Positions 36,426-45,963 are shown, counted from the stretch's first letter. The stretch is 64,000 nucleotides of DNA from Rhodococcus sp. OK302 (GCF_002245895.1 NZ_NPJZ01000001.1:4190501-4254500); one strand, 5' to 3'. Numbers and translations: made by a program. The notes: generated by a model from the sequence alone, not told the origin.

Positions 36426-36461
36426 GACGTTGCCTCCGTCCTATGAGACGGGGGCAACGTC
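36426..36461 (+). terminator. Terminator of the metallophosphoesterase gene
   Basis: GACGTTGCCTCCGTC (36426-36440), loop CTATGA, then GACGGGGGCAACGTC (36447-36461): a 15-bp stem with one G-T wobble, starting 27 bases after the stop codon and followed by GTTTC. Confidence 0.8.
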
Positions 36462-36740
36462 GTTTCAGGGACTTTCTCACCGATCAATGCCTCAGGCTTG
36501 ACCTTGGCCTCAACGGATCTATCACATTGACTGAACATGACTGGGGTCAACAGAATTCGTCCACCATTGGGCGGATTTTGTTGGTTGAACACCAGTTCAG
36601 ACGGCGGGCACACCGGTGACATCGTTCCAGGTTCGAACCGTCGGCCTTTCAGCGCAGTAAGCGCTCGCGGTGAGCTCGTATCCTGGCCTGGAGTGCGGCA
36701 AGATCGCACTGAACGACGCCAGAAACCGTTGAGCCAAACG

Positions 36741-36936
36741 GAAGGTCACCGCGACCGATGTTGCCGCCTGAAATGCGAACAACCGTACGGCGTTCCATAG
36801 AAATCTCAAAAACTAACTGTGCCGCTGCACGTTTCAATCAGCGTACCGGTGCGTATGACGGCCTTTGTATGACGGCAGGACGGTGCTCATGTGAGGGAAT
36901 CTCCCAGTTTGCCGACCTCGTCAACGGGACAGTGCC
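36741..36936 (+). repeat. IS-end-like remnant, copy A
   Basis: 36741-36841 is about 81% identical to 40011-40112, including GCGACCGAT, TTCCATAG and CTGTGCCGCT. A near copy of the 14-bp end motif (AACGGGACAGTGCC) lies at 36923-36936. 36862-36936 also resembles 41873-41977 (GGAATCTCCCAG versus GGAGTCTCTCAG, then the motif). No transposase frame is intact. The remaining 36462-36740 and 36937-37138 hold no recognised gene. Confidence 0.5.
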
Positions 36937-37012
36937 GTAGCCTGCGGCCTCCGGCTCCCCCAAATACGCAGGTTGTCGTTTTGCCAGCGGATTGGCGAAG
37001 CATTTTTTACTT

Positions 37013-37029
37013 GTTGACTAGATGGCAAC
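37013..37029. promoter_or_regulatory. Candidate operator, near-palindrome GTTGACTAGATGGCAAC
   Basis: The pattern TTGnC-N5-GnCAAC is shared with 42003-42019 upstream of the MFS gene at 42219. It lies about 110 bases upstream of the aldehyde dehydrogenase start. It could be the site of the TetR regulator at 44351; that link is inference. Confidence 0.3.
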
Positions 37030-37138
37030 TTTAATGCAAAGTGGAATACGCAACATCGAGTGACTGAGCGATCGCTTCAGCTTGTCCTCGATTCATGTCG
37101 CATCGTGGTCGGTGCCTGTCTCGCATGGAGTGAATGCA

Positions 37139-38605
37139 GTGAATGCTCATCGTCAAGAAATGGTCTACGTGGATGGGGAATTTACCCCAGCATTGACCGA
37201 CAAGCGACTATCTGTGATTAGCCCCGCAACCGGTGCGATCATCGGCACCGTACCTGCATGTGGAGTAGCTGATGTCGACCGGGCGGTGACATCTGCACGA
37301 ACGGCGTTTGATTTGGGAGTTTGGTCGTCCTTGACGGGCACTCAAAGGGCCGATGCCATTGATCGAATAGCCGACAACCTTTCCGCGAGAGCCGAATCAA
37401 TCTCTGCACTCATTACTGCCGAAGGAGGGTTTGCGTCCCAGTTTGTGGCATCAACCCATGTCGACGGCGCCCTGAAATTTCTCCGATATTACGCATCCTT
37501 AGCGCGCCAGGATTCCTTCGAGGACATCCGACCGAGTCCGGCGATCGGTGCACAGGCCGTCGTTCGGCGCCAACCGATCGGTGTCGTTGCCGCTTTGGTC
37601 CCATGGAATATCCCCTTGCTCGGCGCATTGTCGAAGATCGCACCTGCGCTTGCTGCCGGATGTACCGTCGTGTACAAACCTTCGCCGGAGAACCCACTGC
37701 TCGCTTATCTAGTGGCGGAGGCAGTGGATAAGGCTGAACTTCCTCGGGGTGTCTTCAACGTCATTCCCGCAGATACCGAGGGCAGTCGTCATCTTGTCTC
37801 GCACCCGGATGTCGACATGGTGGCATTCACCGGCAGTACGGCAGTAGGGCGCAGTATCGCGACCACGTGCGCTGGCGACTTTCGCCGATATGCCTTGGAG
37901 CTCGGCGGAAACGCTGCGGCGATTGTCCTCGAAGACGCTCCAGCCGAGCTAATCGCGAAGGGACTGACGGCAACTGGGCTGGTAATGAACAGTGGGCAGG
38001 CATGCATTGCCCAGCGACGAGTCCTCGTGCCCGCCTCACGATACGACGAAGTCGTATCGATTCTTGCGGCAGCTGCGAATGCACTTCCAATCGGTGACCC
38101 TACTGACCCCAGCACGGTGATCGGACCGCTGATCACCGCTGAACACCGTGACCGAGTTCTCGAGTACATCAAGGGTGCGGAAGCAGAAGGCGCAGTAATT
38201 GCTGCCGGCGGCAACATTCCTGACACTCGAGACCAAGGCTTCTACATCCAGCCGACCATCCTCGCCGACGTTACCAACGACATGCGGGTAGCGAAGGAAG
38301 AGGTCTTCGGTCCCGTCATCTGCGTCATCAAATACTCAACTGTGGAAGAGGCAATCAACATCGCCCGTGACACCGAGTACGGATTGTCGAGTTCGGTATG
38401 GACGACAGACATTGCCCGGGCAGAGGAAATTGCGCGGCAACTCCGGGTTGGATCCGTCTATGTGAACGGAATGATTGCATTGGATCCAACCATTCCATTC
38501 GGAGGGTTCGGGCATTCAGGTGTCGGTCGTGAACTGGGGCCGGAAGGGCTCGCAGAGTACTACCAGACCCAATCAATCTTCCTTCCCGCTCATCAGCCCG
38601 CATGA
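37139..38605 (+). CDS. Aldehyde dehydrogenase
   Basis: A 488-residue NAD(P)-dependent aldehyde dehydrogenase. The general base Glu254 lies in LELGGNAA and the nucleophile Cys289 in NSGQACIAQ. PWNIPLLGALSKIAPALAAG and FTGSTAVGR form the cofactor site, and EEVFGPV is present near 380. It oxidises an aldehyde to the acid. The start is taken at GTG 37139 (GGAG 8 bases upstream); TTG at 37082 and ATG at 37160 are alternatives. It is followed after 52 bp by a zinc alcohol dehydrogenase, so the two likely form an alcohol-to-acid unit feeding the acyl-CoA ligase downstream. A candidate operator lies upstream. Confidence 0.9.
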   Translation: MNAHRQEMVYVDGEFTPALTDKRLSVISPATGAIIGTVPACGVADVDRAVTSARTAFDLGVWSSLTGTQRADAIDRIADNLSARAESISALITAEGGFASQFVASTHVDGALKFLRYYASLARQDSFEDIRPSPAIGAQAVVRRQPIGVVAALVPWNIPLLGALSKIAPALAAGCTVVYKPSPENPLLAYLVAEAVDKAELPRGVFNVIPADTEGSRHLVSHPDVDMVAFTGSTAVGRSIATTCAGDFRRYALELGGNAAAIVLEDAPAELIAKGLTATGLVMNSGQACIAQRRVLVPASRYDEVVSILAAAANALPIGDPTDPSTVIGPLITAEHRDRVLEYIKGAEAEGAVIAAGGNIPDTRDQGFYIQPTILADVTNDMRVAKEEVFGPVICVIKYSTVEEAINIARDTEYGLSSSVWTTDIARAEEIARQLRVGSVYVNGMIALDPTIPFGGFGHSGVGRELGPEGLAEYYQTQSIFLPAHQPA

Positions 38606-38657
38606 TTCACAGCCTCCGAAACACTCGACAAACCAGCCGTAGAACGGACAATCAGAC

Positions 38658-39758
38658 ATGAAAATCAAAGGTGCGATCGTCCACGAAAAGGGAGCCCCTT
38701 TCGTCATAGAAGATTTGGAATTAGATGAGCCCCGACGTGGGGAAATTGTCGTTCGTATGGTCGCAACCGGCATTTGCCACTCCGACCTCAGCGCGCGCGA
38801 CCAGTTCCTTCCGCTGCCGTTGCCGATCGTACTGGGTCACGAAGGCGCCGGAGTGGTAGAGGCGGTGGGGGCTGGCGTCACCACGCTGAAGCGCGGTGAT
38901 CACGTAATCCTCAGTCGTCTCAGCTGTGGTCTTTGCCCGCAGTGCAAGACGGGAAACTCGAATCTGTGCAGCAATGCTCACTCGCTAAACGTCGCCGGCC
39001 ATCGAGCCGATGGATCGACCACTCTGTCACACAACGGTCGTCCCGTTCACGGGCAGTTCTTCGGACAGTCGAGTTTCGCCACGTACGCCATTGCACACGA
39101 ACGCAACGCAACCAAGATCGATACGCAGTTCGATCTCACTCTTGCGCCCGCGTTCAGCTGTGGCGTCCTCACCGGAGCAGGCGCTGTGATTAACGGCATG
39201 CGGCCTACCGTTGGATCGTCGATCGCAGTTTTCGGAGCGGGAACTGTCGGCTTGGCGGCAGTCCTAGCTGCCCGAGTAGGTGGGTGCAGCACGATCATCG
39301 TTGTGGACCGTCAACAGAACAGACTTGATCTTGCTATGGAACTCGGTGCAACGCACGTGATTTCAGCGGGCAACGATCCACTTGCTGAGTCGGTACGAGC
39401 AGTCGCAGCGAATGGAGTCCAGTTTGCGGTGGAGGCCACGGGGGTTGCTTCAGTCGCTCGGTCCGCTGTCGAGAGCCTTGCTCGTGGTGGCGAATGCGCA
39501 CTCCTCGGCGTTGGACCGGCAGATCAGGATCTGAACCTGAACCACACCGGTATTGCGCTCAACGGACTAGGTGTGCGCGGGTATCCCACCGGATTGAGTG
39601 AACCGGACGCCCTCATCCCGCAATTGATCGAACTTCACCGGGCAGGCCGATTCCCGATAGACCGGCTTGTGTCGAAATACCCCTTCGAGAAAATCGAGGA
39701 TGCAGTCCGGGACGCGTCCAACGGGATCGCAATCAAGCCAATCCTGACATTCGACTGA
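38658..39758 (+). CDS. Zinc-dependent alcohol dehydrogenase
   Basis: A 366-residue medium-chain alcohol dehydrogenase. Catalytic-zinc Cys40 (TGICHSDL), His61 and Glu62 (GHE), structural-zinc Cys90, 93, 96 and 104, and the NAD-binding loop FGAGTVGLAAV are all present. The sequence SSFATYAIAHERNATKI is typical of the class III/aryl-alcohol dehydrogenase branch. Its position next to the aldehyde dehydrogenase implies oxidation of an alcohol substrate of this island. The actual alcohol is unknown. 3' flank is the left inverted repeat at 39780. Confidence 0.88.
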   Translation: MKIKGAIVHEKGAPFVIEDLELDEPRRGEIVVRMVATGICHSDLSARDQFLPLPLPIVLGHEGAGVVEAVGAGVTTLKRGDHVILSRLSCGLCPQCKTGNSNLCSNAHSLNVAGHRADGSTTLSHNGRPVHGQFFGQSSFATYAIAHERNATKIDTQFDLTLAPAFSCGVLTGAGAVINGMRPTVGSSIAVFGAGTVGLAAVLAARVGGCSTIIVVDRQQNRLDLAMELGATHVISAGNDPLAESVRAVAANGVQFAVEATGVASVARSAVESLARGGECALLGVGPADQDLNLNHTGIALNGLGVRGYPTGLSEPDALIPQLIELHRAGRFPIDRLVSKYPFEKIEDAVRDASNGIAIKPILTFD

Positions 39759-39779
39759 GCGGGAACTGAGGCGCTGTCC

Positions 39780-39907
39780 GAGACTTGAAGGGTCGATCAC
39801 CGCCACTTGAAGTGTCTTCAGCAATCGAGCCGAGCGCTCTCACCAACCTGCCAGTCAAGGCAAGCGGGCGATGAAACGGTTCACCGCGGTCGGACAAACA
39901 CAACGGT
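39780..39907 (+). repeat. Left 128-bp inverted repeat flanking the MFS gene at 40204
   Basis: Matches the reverse complement of 41746-41872 with about five differences (one indel, a few substitutions), about 96% identity. It starts GAGACTTGAAGGGTCGATCA and ends ACAACGGT. Both copies are 280-430 bp from the MFS gene, giving a 2.1-kb unit. Confidence 0.9.
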
Positions 39908-40010
39908 CCTTGTCCGCGTTCAGCTCGATCTCACCGCTCTTCCGGCCTGATCGGCACCGACTCTCGGCGACAGAATGGCGTACCGAGATGGCCGACTTCG
40001 AGGTGTGGTG

Positions 40011-40124
40011 GGAAGTCGCCGCGACCGATTTTGCCGTCTGAAAAGCGAAGAACCTTAAGGCATTCCATAGCAAAATCTCAATAGCGGACTGTGCCGCTAC
40101 ACTTTTCATCAACGTGACAGTGCC
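40011..40124 (+). repeat. IS-end-like remnant, copy B, with 14-bp end motif
   Basis: About 81% identical to 36741-36841, then the exact motif AACGTGACAGTGCC at 40111-40124. It lies between the left inverted repeat and the MFS start. Probably the right end of a lost insertion sequence. Confidence 0.55.
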
Positions 40125-40203
40125 AGTCCGGGTGCGAATTGCAGGGCCGGCACCGGAATGCGGGTTCCGGTTAGAGTGCCAGTCTCCACGAAGGAGTCAC
40201 TTC

Positions 40204-41661
40204 ATGACCGAAACGTCACCACCCGAGCGCACAGCCGTTCCCTACCAACTCACGTATCTGGTACTCGCGCTTGCCATCACGGCCTACTCGTTGTTGCAGT
40301 CATTGGTCGCACCGGTACTGCCGCTACTAGAGCAAGACCTGCATACCGATCGAAACACCGTGACCTGGATCCTGACGGCATACTTGCTGGCCGCGGCCGT
40401 CGCCACCCCGATCCTCGGTCGCATCGGTGACATGATCGGCAAGAAGAAGGTACTGACCGCAGTACTGGTCATCGCCTGCATCGGTTCCATTCTGGGAGCA
40501 TTGGCATCATCGATCACCCTCATGATCGTGGCCCGAGCAATTCAAGGAATCGCGGGCGGCGTCATCCCCTTGGCGTTCGGGATCATCCGCGACGAACTCC
40601 CACGAGACAAAGTGACCGGAGCGGTGGGCGTCATCTCTGCATTGATCGGCGTCGGAGGGGGCCTGGGCCTGGTTTTGGGCGGCCCGATCGTCGACAGGCT
40701 CAACGCGCACTGGCTGTTCTGGATTCCCGCTATCGCCATCGCTGTCGCCGCAATTGCGACACACCTGATCATTCCCGAGTCTCCCGTACGAACTCCCGGA
40801 CGCGTGAGTTGGATTGCGGCCGTACTACTCTCGTCCTGGTTGATTGCCCTGCTCGTCGCAATCAGTGAGGCCCCCCAGTGGGGTTGGGCGTCGAGTTCAG
40901 TTCTCGGCTTGCTCGTGGCAGCTGCCGTTCTTGCAGCGCTGTGGATGAGGTGTGAACTACGCAGTGACAGTCCATTGATCGACATGGCGATGATGCGCAT
41001 CCCCGCAGTGTGGACTACCAACCTGGCGGCATTGCTGATCGGCATCGCAATGTACTCGATCTTCGCCTTTGTACCGGCCTTCCTGCAAGGAACACCGGAA
41101 GCCGGCTACGGTTTCAATTCGTCGATCACCGAATCCGGCTTGATCGTGTTACCACTGTCCGTGGCATTTCTTCTTGCCGGCATCGGTTCCGGTCCCCTGG
41201 CGCATCGTTTCGGAGCGAAGGCAGTCCTGGTTGGCAGTTCGGTTGCCGCAAGCGCATCTCTGCTGATCTTGGCATTCGCACACTCGGCGATCTGGCAGGT
41301 GATGCTGTCGATGCTCCTGATGGGAGCAGGTTTCGGCCTCGCTTTCTCCTCGATGTCAGGCATCATCGTGCACGCAGTTCCCTCACACCAGACGGGTTCG
41401 GCCAGCGGCACCAACGCGAACATTCGCACGATCGGCGGTGCGATCGGCTCGGCGATGATGGCCAGCATCGTGACCGCACACCTACTTCCCGACGGACTTC
41501 CCACTGAAGCCGGCTACACCACCGGGTTTGCCATCCTCGCAATCGCCAGTGCCCTCGGCGCCGCCGCGGCACTACTCATCCCGAGCAAGCCCACACCCGT
41601 CACGATTCCCTCTGACATACAACTCACCGATACACCGAACACCGCTACTATTTCGAACTGA
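40204..41661 (+). CDS. MFS drug/solute:H+ antiporter (DHA2/EmrB-like)
   Basis: A 485-residue, 14-segment major facilitator protein. Motif A appears as GRIGDMIGKKKVL (about residues 75-87), motif C-like GGGLGLVLGGPIVDR near 150-165, and WLFWIPAI follows. AAGGAG lies 8 bases before ATG at 40204. It is bracketed by a 128-bp inverted repeat pair, so it may have been acquired as a mobile unit. Substrate unknown; it could export a pathway intermediate or a toxic compound, or import a substrate. Confidence 0.88.
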   Translation: MTETSPPERTAVPYQLTYLVLALAITAYSLLQSLVAPVLPLLEQDLHTDRNTVTWILTAYLLAAAVATPILGRIGDMIGKKKVLTAVLVIACIGSILGALASSITLMIVARAIQGIAGGVIPLAFGIIRDELPRDKVTGAVGVISALIGVGGGLGLVLGGPIVDRLNAHWLFWIPAIAIAVAAIATHLIIPESPVRTPGRVSWIAAVLLSSWLIALLVAISEAPQWGWASSSVLGLLVAAAVLAALWMRCELRSDSPLIDMAMMRIPAVWTTNLAALLIGIAMYSIFAFVPAFLQGTPEAGYGFNSSITESGLIVLPLSVAFLLAGIGSGPLAHRFGAKAVLVGSSVAASASLLILAFAHSAIWQVMLSMLLMGAGFGLAFSSMSGIIVHAVPSHQTGSASGTNANIRTIGGAIGSAMMASIVTAHLLPDGLPTEAGYTTGFAILAIASALGAAAALLIPSKPTPVTIPSDIQLTDTPNTATISN

Positions 41662-41745
41662 CATACGACACAAAAGAATACGAGCGAAAACCGCTCCGCA
41701 AGGACGCGACAGAAAACCGCCGACGGATCCTGGACGGCACCGCCA

Positions 41746-41872
41746 ACCGTTGTGCGTGTCCGACCGCGGTGAACCGTTTCATCGCCCGCTTGCCTTGACT
41801 GGCAGGTGGGTGAGAGCTCTCGGCTCGATTGCTGAAGACACTTCAAGTGGCGGTGATCGACCCTTCAGTCTC
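41746..41872 (-). repeat. Right 127-bp inverted repeat flanking the MFS gene
   Basis: Reverse complement of 39780-39907. It is followed at 41964-41977 by AACGCGACAGTGTC, a 12/14 match to the IS-end-like motif. No coding role is evident. Confidence 0.9.
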
Positions 41873-42002
41873 ATGTGGGAGAACTCCTTGGCCGCCACCG
41901 CCGGATCGTTTCGTCACTGACCTCCGCTCACGGTGTGGAGTCTCTCAGTTCGTCGATTTCAACAACGCGACAGTGTCCGAGTGCAGCGACCATCCAAACT
42001 TA

Positions 42003-42019
42003 CTTGTCATGCGGTCAAC
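42003..42019. promoter_or_regulatory. Candidate operator, near-palindrome CTTGTCATGCGGTCAAC
   Basis: Shares TTGnC-N5-GnCAAC with 37013-37029. It lies 200 bases upstream of the MFS gene at 42219. The remaining sequence between 41662 and 42218 holds only the right inverted repeat and IS-end-like motif. Confidence 0.3.
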
Positions 42020-42218
42020 TTATATGTACTGTGACTCTCGACACTCTGGCCAATGACGGCGGTAGACGCCCCAGCGGCCGAACGCCCGCCAAGTATGTCC
42101 CCCACCCCATAACTCCCGCCCTTCCACTCGTAATCCGACCGGCCCTATGTCTAGACCCGGATGGAAACTCGGATGACTTGGCGGACATGGGATTTGAATA
42201 CGAATCGAAGGACATGAC

Positions 42219-43733
42219 GTGAACCAATCGACGACGCCGGACCTGTCCGGCTCCGGCCCATCCGTGGACGAATCACAATCAGCCGATAGGGTGCCACACA
42301 AGGCTGTTATTTTAACCGTGGCCACACTGCTCGTCTTCTCTCTCGACGCCGAGGCCTTCGCGCTGATCCCAATTCTCGCCGATCTGAAAAGCCATTACAG
42401 CTTGAGCGCATCGCAACTAACGTGGACGCTGGCTTTGCCTGCACTTGTTGGAGCCGGACTAATTCCAGTCATGGCGCGAATGGGAGACATGTTTGGCATT
42501 CGCCGCATGTTGCTCATCGCCGCCGGAGCCGCCGCAGTCGGCACAGTCCTCTGCGCAGTGGCCCAAGGCCCGACTCTGCTGATCATCGGTCGCGCCATCA
42601 TCGGAGTCGGAGGAGCTTGCCTCCCACTGTTCTACGCGTACATGCGAAGTCAGAGTCGAAGTAGCGAAAGTGTCGACTTTGCAGCAGGTTTCATGACTGC
42701 GATCATCGGTGGCGGATTGATCATATCGTTCCTCTTGGGCGGCACGATCATTAAGCTCGGCGGCAGCGCACAGACCGTCCTGACGGTTATTGCAGCATTG
42801 GCCGTCCTGGGTTTCGCGCTACTGTGGCTGTTGCCCAAGGGGAATACGAAAGTCAAAACTTCACTGGATCTCGTAGGCGCCGGCTTGCTCATCGTCGCTC
42901 TTACCATCGTGGCACTCGGTCTGAACCAGGGAAATCGTTGGGGATGGACGTCACCCTCGATCATCACACTATTGGTGCTCGGCATAGCCCTGTTGATCAG
43001 TTGGGCCTTCTGGGAACTGCGCACGGAAAGTCCGATCATCGATCTACGCGTTATCAGCCGCCGGGAAGTCTGGCCAGCGTGCGTAGCAGCCGCTTTCGGC
43101 TCTTTTCTCGGTGCCACTATCGTCCTCACCGCCAGCCAGTACATGGCGACCCCCGAACAGGCCGGGTACGGATTCGGAATGTCCGCTTTCACCATCGGTC
43201 TGTACTTCCTTCCCCTCGGAATCATCATCGGTTTCGGCGGCCTGACAATCCGACCAGTGATGCAGCGTCTTGGACTACGCAACACTTCCGCCCTTGGTGG
43301 CGCGATTACGACGATCTCCTTCATCTGGTTTGCACTCGACGGCAACCCGACGACAACGAAGTACTTGATCATCTTGATCTGCTGGGGCCTTGCATACGTC
43401 CTAACTGTTTCTTCGGCGGCTGCTGCCTACATGCGAGCTTCTCGCCCCGGAGAAGAGGGAATGATCGCCGGCGGAGCGCGTGTCGTCGCGACTGGGCTCA
43501 ACGGTCTCGGACCGGCGATCGTCTCAGCTTTGCTGACTGCAGCGTTCATTCCGAAGACGCATGTACCCGTAGCCGGGAATTACAATAACGTCTGGTGGTT
43601 CATCGCAGCCTGCGGTGTGCTCGTCGTCGCGGTAAGCCTTTTGATCCGACAGACCGCTGCCCGGACAGACCTCGCGTCGAACGCAGTATTTGCCGACGAT
43701 GCCGATCGCACGATCACCAAATCGAGCGCCTGA
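42219..43733 (+). CDS. MFS transporter
   Basis: A 504-residue, 14-segment major facilitator protein. Motif A reads ARMGDMFGIRRML (about residues 86-98), and GRAIIGVGGACLPLFYAYMR and MRASRPGEEGMIAGGARVVA are distinctive of this subgroup. GTG start with AAGGA 7 bases upstream. It is the intact paralogue of the frameshifted gene at 55803; both keep the same PGE(E/T)GM and FIPKT motifs. Likely transports a substrate of the catabolic island. A perfect hairpin follows the gene. Confidence 0.88.
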   Translation: MNQSTTPDLSGSGPSVDESQSADRVPHKAVILTVATLLVFSLDAEAFALIPILADLKSHYSLSASQLTWTLALPALVGAGLIPVMARMGDMFGIRRMLLIAAGAAAVGTVLCAVAQGPTLLIIGRAIIGVGGACLPLFYAYMRSQSRSSESVDFAAGFMTAIIGGGLIISFLLGGTIIKLGGSAQTVLTVIAALAVLGFALLWLLPKGNTKVKTSLDLVGAGLLIVALTIVALGLNQGNRWGWTSPSIITLLVLGIALLISWAFWELRTESPIIDLRVISRREVWPACVAAAFGSFLGATIVLTASQYMATPEQAGYGFGMSAFTIGLYFLPLGIIIGFGGLTIRPVMQRLGLRNTSALGGAITTISFIWFALDGNPTTTKYLIILICWGLAYVLTVSSAAAAYMRASRPGEEGMIAGGARVVATGLNGLGPAIVSALLTAAFIPKTHVPVAGNYNNVWWFIAACGVLVVAVSLLIRQTAARTDLASNAVFADDADRTITKSSA

Positions 43734-43760
43734 CACAGATCACCATCCGCTGAACAGGTG

Positions 43761-43804
43761 GGCCTCCCGTAGTGCTGCAGAAGACAGCAGCACTACGGGA
43801 GGCC
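43761..43804. terminator. 18-bp perfect stem hairpin after the MFS gene
   Basis: GGCCTCCCGTAGTGCTGC (43761-43778), loop AGAAGACA, then its exact complement (43787-43804), 27 bases after the stop codon at 43733. Confidence 0.85.
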
Positions 43805-43839
43805 ACTCTGCGGTAGATCGATGCTAGGTAGTCTCATTC

Positions 43840-44105
43840 AGACTGAGCAGCCAAGAACAAACCTGCGCACTACCATCCGCCGAGCACACGACTCGGACTC
43901 GGTCGCGTCGATGGGTCCGACCGGCAATTGCCAGCAAAATGCGGTCATCGAATCATATTGGAACGGAACGCAAACCGGCACTTCAATCGAAAAAGATGGA
44001 AGACAGGATCGAATTCGCCAACTTTGCGTTCGATTACCGTGAGATCAACGCAGCCGCAGGCATCGGCGCATCCCCTCACGGGATGCTGACACCGATCAAG
44101 TTCAC
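43840..44105 (+). pseudogene. IS3-family transposase (OrfB), C-terminal remnant
   Basis: One frame gives SMGPTGNCQQNAVIESYWN (normal IS3: SMGxxGxCxDNAxxESFW); after a shift near 43975 another gives KKMEDRIEFANFAFDYREIN then HGMLTPIKF (normal: 'W.tr.el..ai.dYie..h.rRRHsaLg..tP.ef'). The catalytic Asp/Glu region upstream is missing. It lies between the MFS terminator and the TetR gene. Confidence 0.8.
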
Positions 44106-44350
44106 GAACATCCCTTTCAAGCCCGAATCATGCTCTGACGACGGATCGAACCATGGCCTGAAGTCAAATATCACGAGCTCAACGAAACTCGGGCCACATC
44201 ATCTCCGGACCCTCCGGTGCGAATCACCTCAACAAAAATTTCTCATCTATGAATCTTGTTCACTGCATGTTTGGCCTTCGATCGTTAATCGAGTCACCTT
44301 AGGCAGGCATTCGAGCGAAATGCCATTGAGAGACTCGATAGTGTATTCAC

Positions 44351-44959
44351 ATGGAAAGACGAAGGACACAAGCCGAACGGACAGCGGAGTCACGGCGCCG
44401 GTTGATTGATGCCGCCATCGAACTGTTGGCCACTCGCGGTTATGCACGGACCAGCCTTGCCGCGATCGGAGAGACTGCGGGAGTCAGCCGCGGATTGGTC
44501 ACCCACCACTTCGGGTCCAAAGAGCAGTGCATCGTCGAAGTCGTTAGACACATCCGTCTGTTAATCGAGGCCGATCTCCTCAAACCCCGCGAATTACGGG
44601 GCATGGAGGCAATCGAGAACCTCATCCGAACGTACCTAAAGGAAACGTGGCCGGAGTCGTATGCCGCGCGGGCGTTATTGGTCGTGATCGTTGAGGCTCT
44701 GACCGCGGGTCCAGATCTGCTGCACGCTGTCTCTGAAAACAACGTCGCCATCCGGACGATGATCGTCAACTCGCTGGAAGAGGCGGTCGAACTCGGCCAA
44801 ATACCTCAGGTGAGCGACCCTGAGAGTGCGGCAGTGGTCGTCTCGGGGATTCTTCGTGGCGTCTTAATTCAAGTTCTCCTGGATCCCGAGCATGTCGATC
44901 GCGAAACGGCAATCAAGGCGTCGATCGAATTGACTCGTGCAGCACTGGTGAACAGCTGA
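44351..44959 (+). CDS. TetR-family transcriptional regulator
   Basis: A 202-residue TetR protein. The N-terminal helix-turn-helix is LIDAAIELLATRGYARTSLA then AIGETAGVSRGLVTHHFGSK (residues 18-58); the C-terminal ligand domain (70-202) is helical and typical of the TetR_C family with a hydrophobic pocket. It is embedded between IS3 and IS1380 remnants, at the centre of the catabolic island. It probably represses one or more of the nearby operons, perhaps through the TTGnC-N5-GnCAAC sites at 37013 and 42003; that is inference. Confidence 0.9.
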   Translation: MERRRTQAERTAESRRRLIDAAIELLATRGYARTSLAAIGETAGVSRGLVTHHFGSKEQCIVEVVRHIRLLIEADLLKPRELRGMEAIENLIRTYLKETWPESYAARALLVVIVEALTAGPDLLHAVSENNVAIRTMIVNSLEEAVELGQIPQVSDPESAAVVVSGILRGVLIQVLLDPEHVDRETAIKASIELTRAALVNS

Positions 44960-45120
44960 CTCGAACCTTCTAGATAACTTCCGAACATCGGGGCCTTTAA
45001 CCAAGCCTCGATCCACCATCAACTACCCGGCCCTGAAGGGCCAGGTTTCCGCCGATATTGCTGATGAAATTCCCAAGTAGCGGAGTGTCAGAAAGTGCTC
45101 CCTGAACTGACAATTTCTCG

Positions 45121-45380
45121 ATCACCACGCCGAAAGTCGCCTCCGGAGCGGCAAATCTCGCACCGAAACTGTCGGCGCTGATCGCACTGATGTGTGCCGG
45201 TATCGACGACATCGACCTACGCCGATCCAACTTAATGCAACACCTCTTCGGCAACGCCTCGCACCCTCGACGGCGGGAAGGCTACTGCGCGAGTTCACAT
45301 TCGAACACAATCGCTATCTCGAATCGGCACCACGCCGGCACCTCGTAGCACTCGCAAACCACGCCGGGATCCCCCGGTGT
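45121..45380 (+). pseudogene. IS1380-family transposase, N-terminal remnant
   Basis: One frame reads LAPKLSALIALMCAGIDDID then LRRSNLMQHLF, and the next APSTAGRLLREFTFEHNRYL then ESAPRRHLVALA. These match IS1380-family transposases ('..K..sLv..M.aGaDsIdDmdllRhG.m..lF...rAPSTlGtfLR.F..GHvrQLd'). One frameshift separates the two pieces. Confidence 0.75.
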
Positions 45381-45439
45381 CGCTGACCGCCCTGTCATCG
45401 ACACCGACTCACTTGTACGCGCCGTCTACGGACACGCCA

Positions 45440-45745
45440 AACAAAGAACTGGTGCGTGCAGCCACGAACGATCATGGAAGATGTGTTTCCCGACCTGATC
45501 TCGGACCGCTGGCGCACATGCCGTCCGGATCGTCCAGAGCCAACTTGATGTGGATCCTGTTCGCTCCGATCGACCACAGAATGCTCCGCGTGTCCGGGTC
45601 TACGCTGCCCCGAAAGATCGTCAACGTTCCTGCCCGAATGACACGCCCACAGCGCTTTTCGATACTTCGACCCCCGACGTACGGGCAATGCCGGATACGT
45701 GGCTTCGACTGTAGGACAACAGTATCGGCACCTGTCCACCTTCCC
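45440..45745 (+). pseudogene. IS1380-family transposase, C-terminal remnant
   Basis: IMEDVFPDL in one frame and GPLAHMPSGSSRANLMWILF then LPRKIVNVPARMTRPQ in another match the C-terminal 'viaDL..GPLAHmPSG.faANsAW......rRKiinVPARlaRpqr'. The middle of the transposase (catalytic region) is deleted between 45380 and 45440. With the N-terminal fragment this is a single collapsed element. The remaining 45746-45963 is the leader of the crotonase gene, with no feature besides its ribosome site. Confidence 0.75.
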
Positions 45746-45963
45746 GCTGACCACTCTGCCATCCCAGACCCGACCGAGGATCTTGGAATGCTGGAGAGAG
45801 CAGCCGTTATCGCCTGCGCAAACACCCAGAAATGGATATCGCAAACTCGAATGGGATCAGGAAGCCGAAAAGATACTTGTTGTCCGACGAACAAATGTGT
45901 AGCGTGGGTCACGACACAGTTGGAAGCCCCTCCCCCGAGCAAGGGCATCAAATAAGGAGACAC

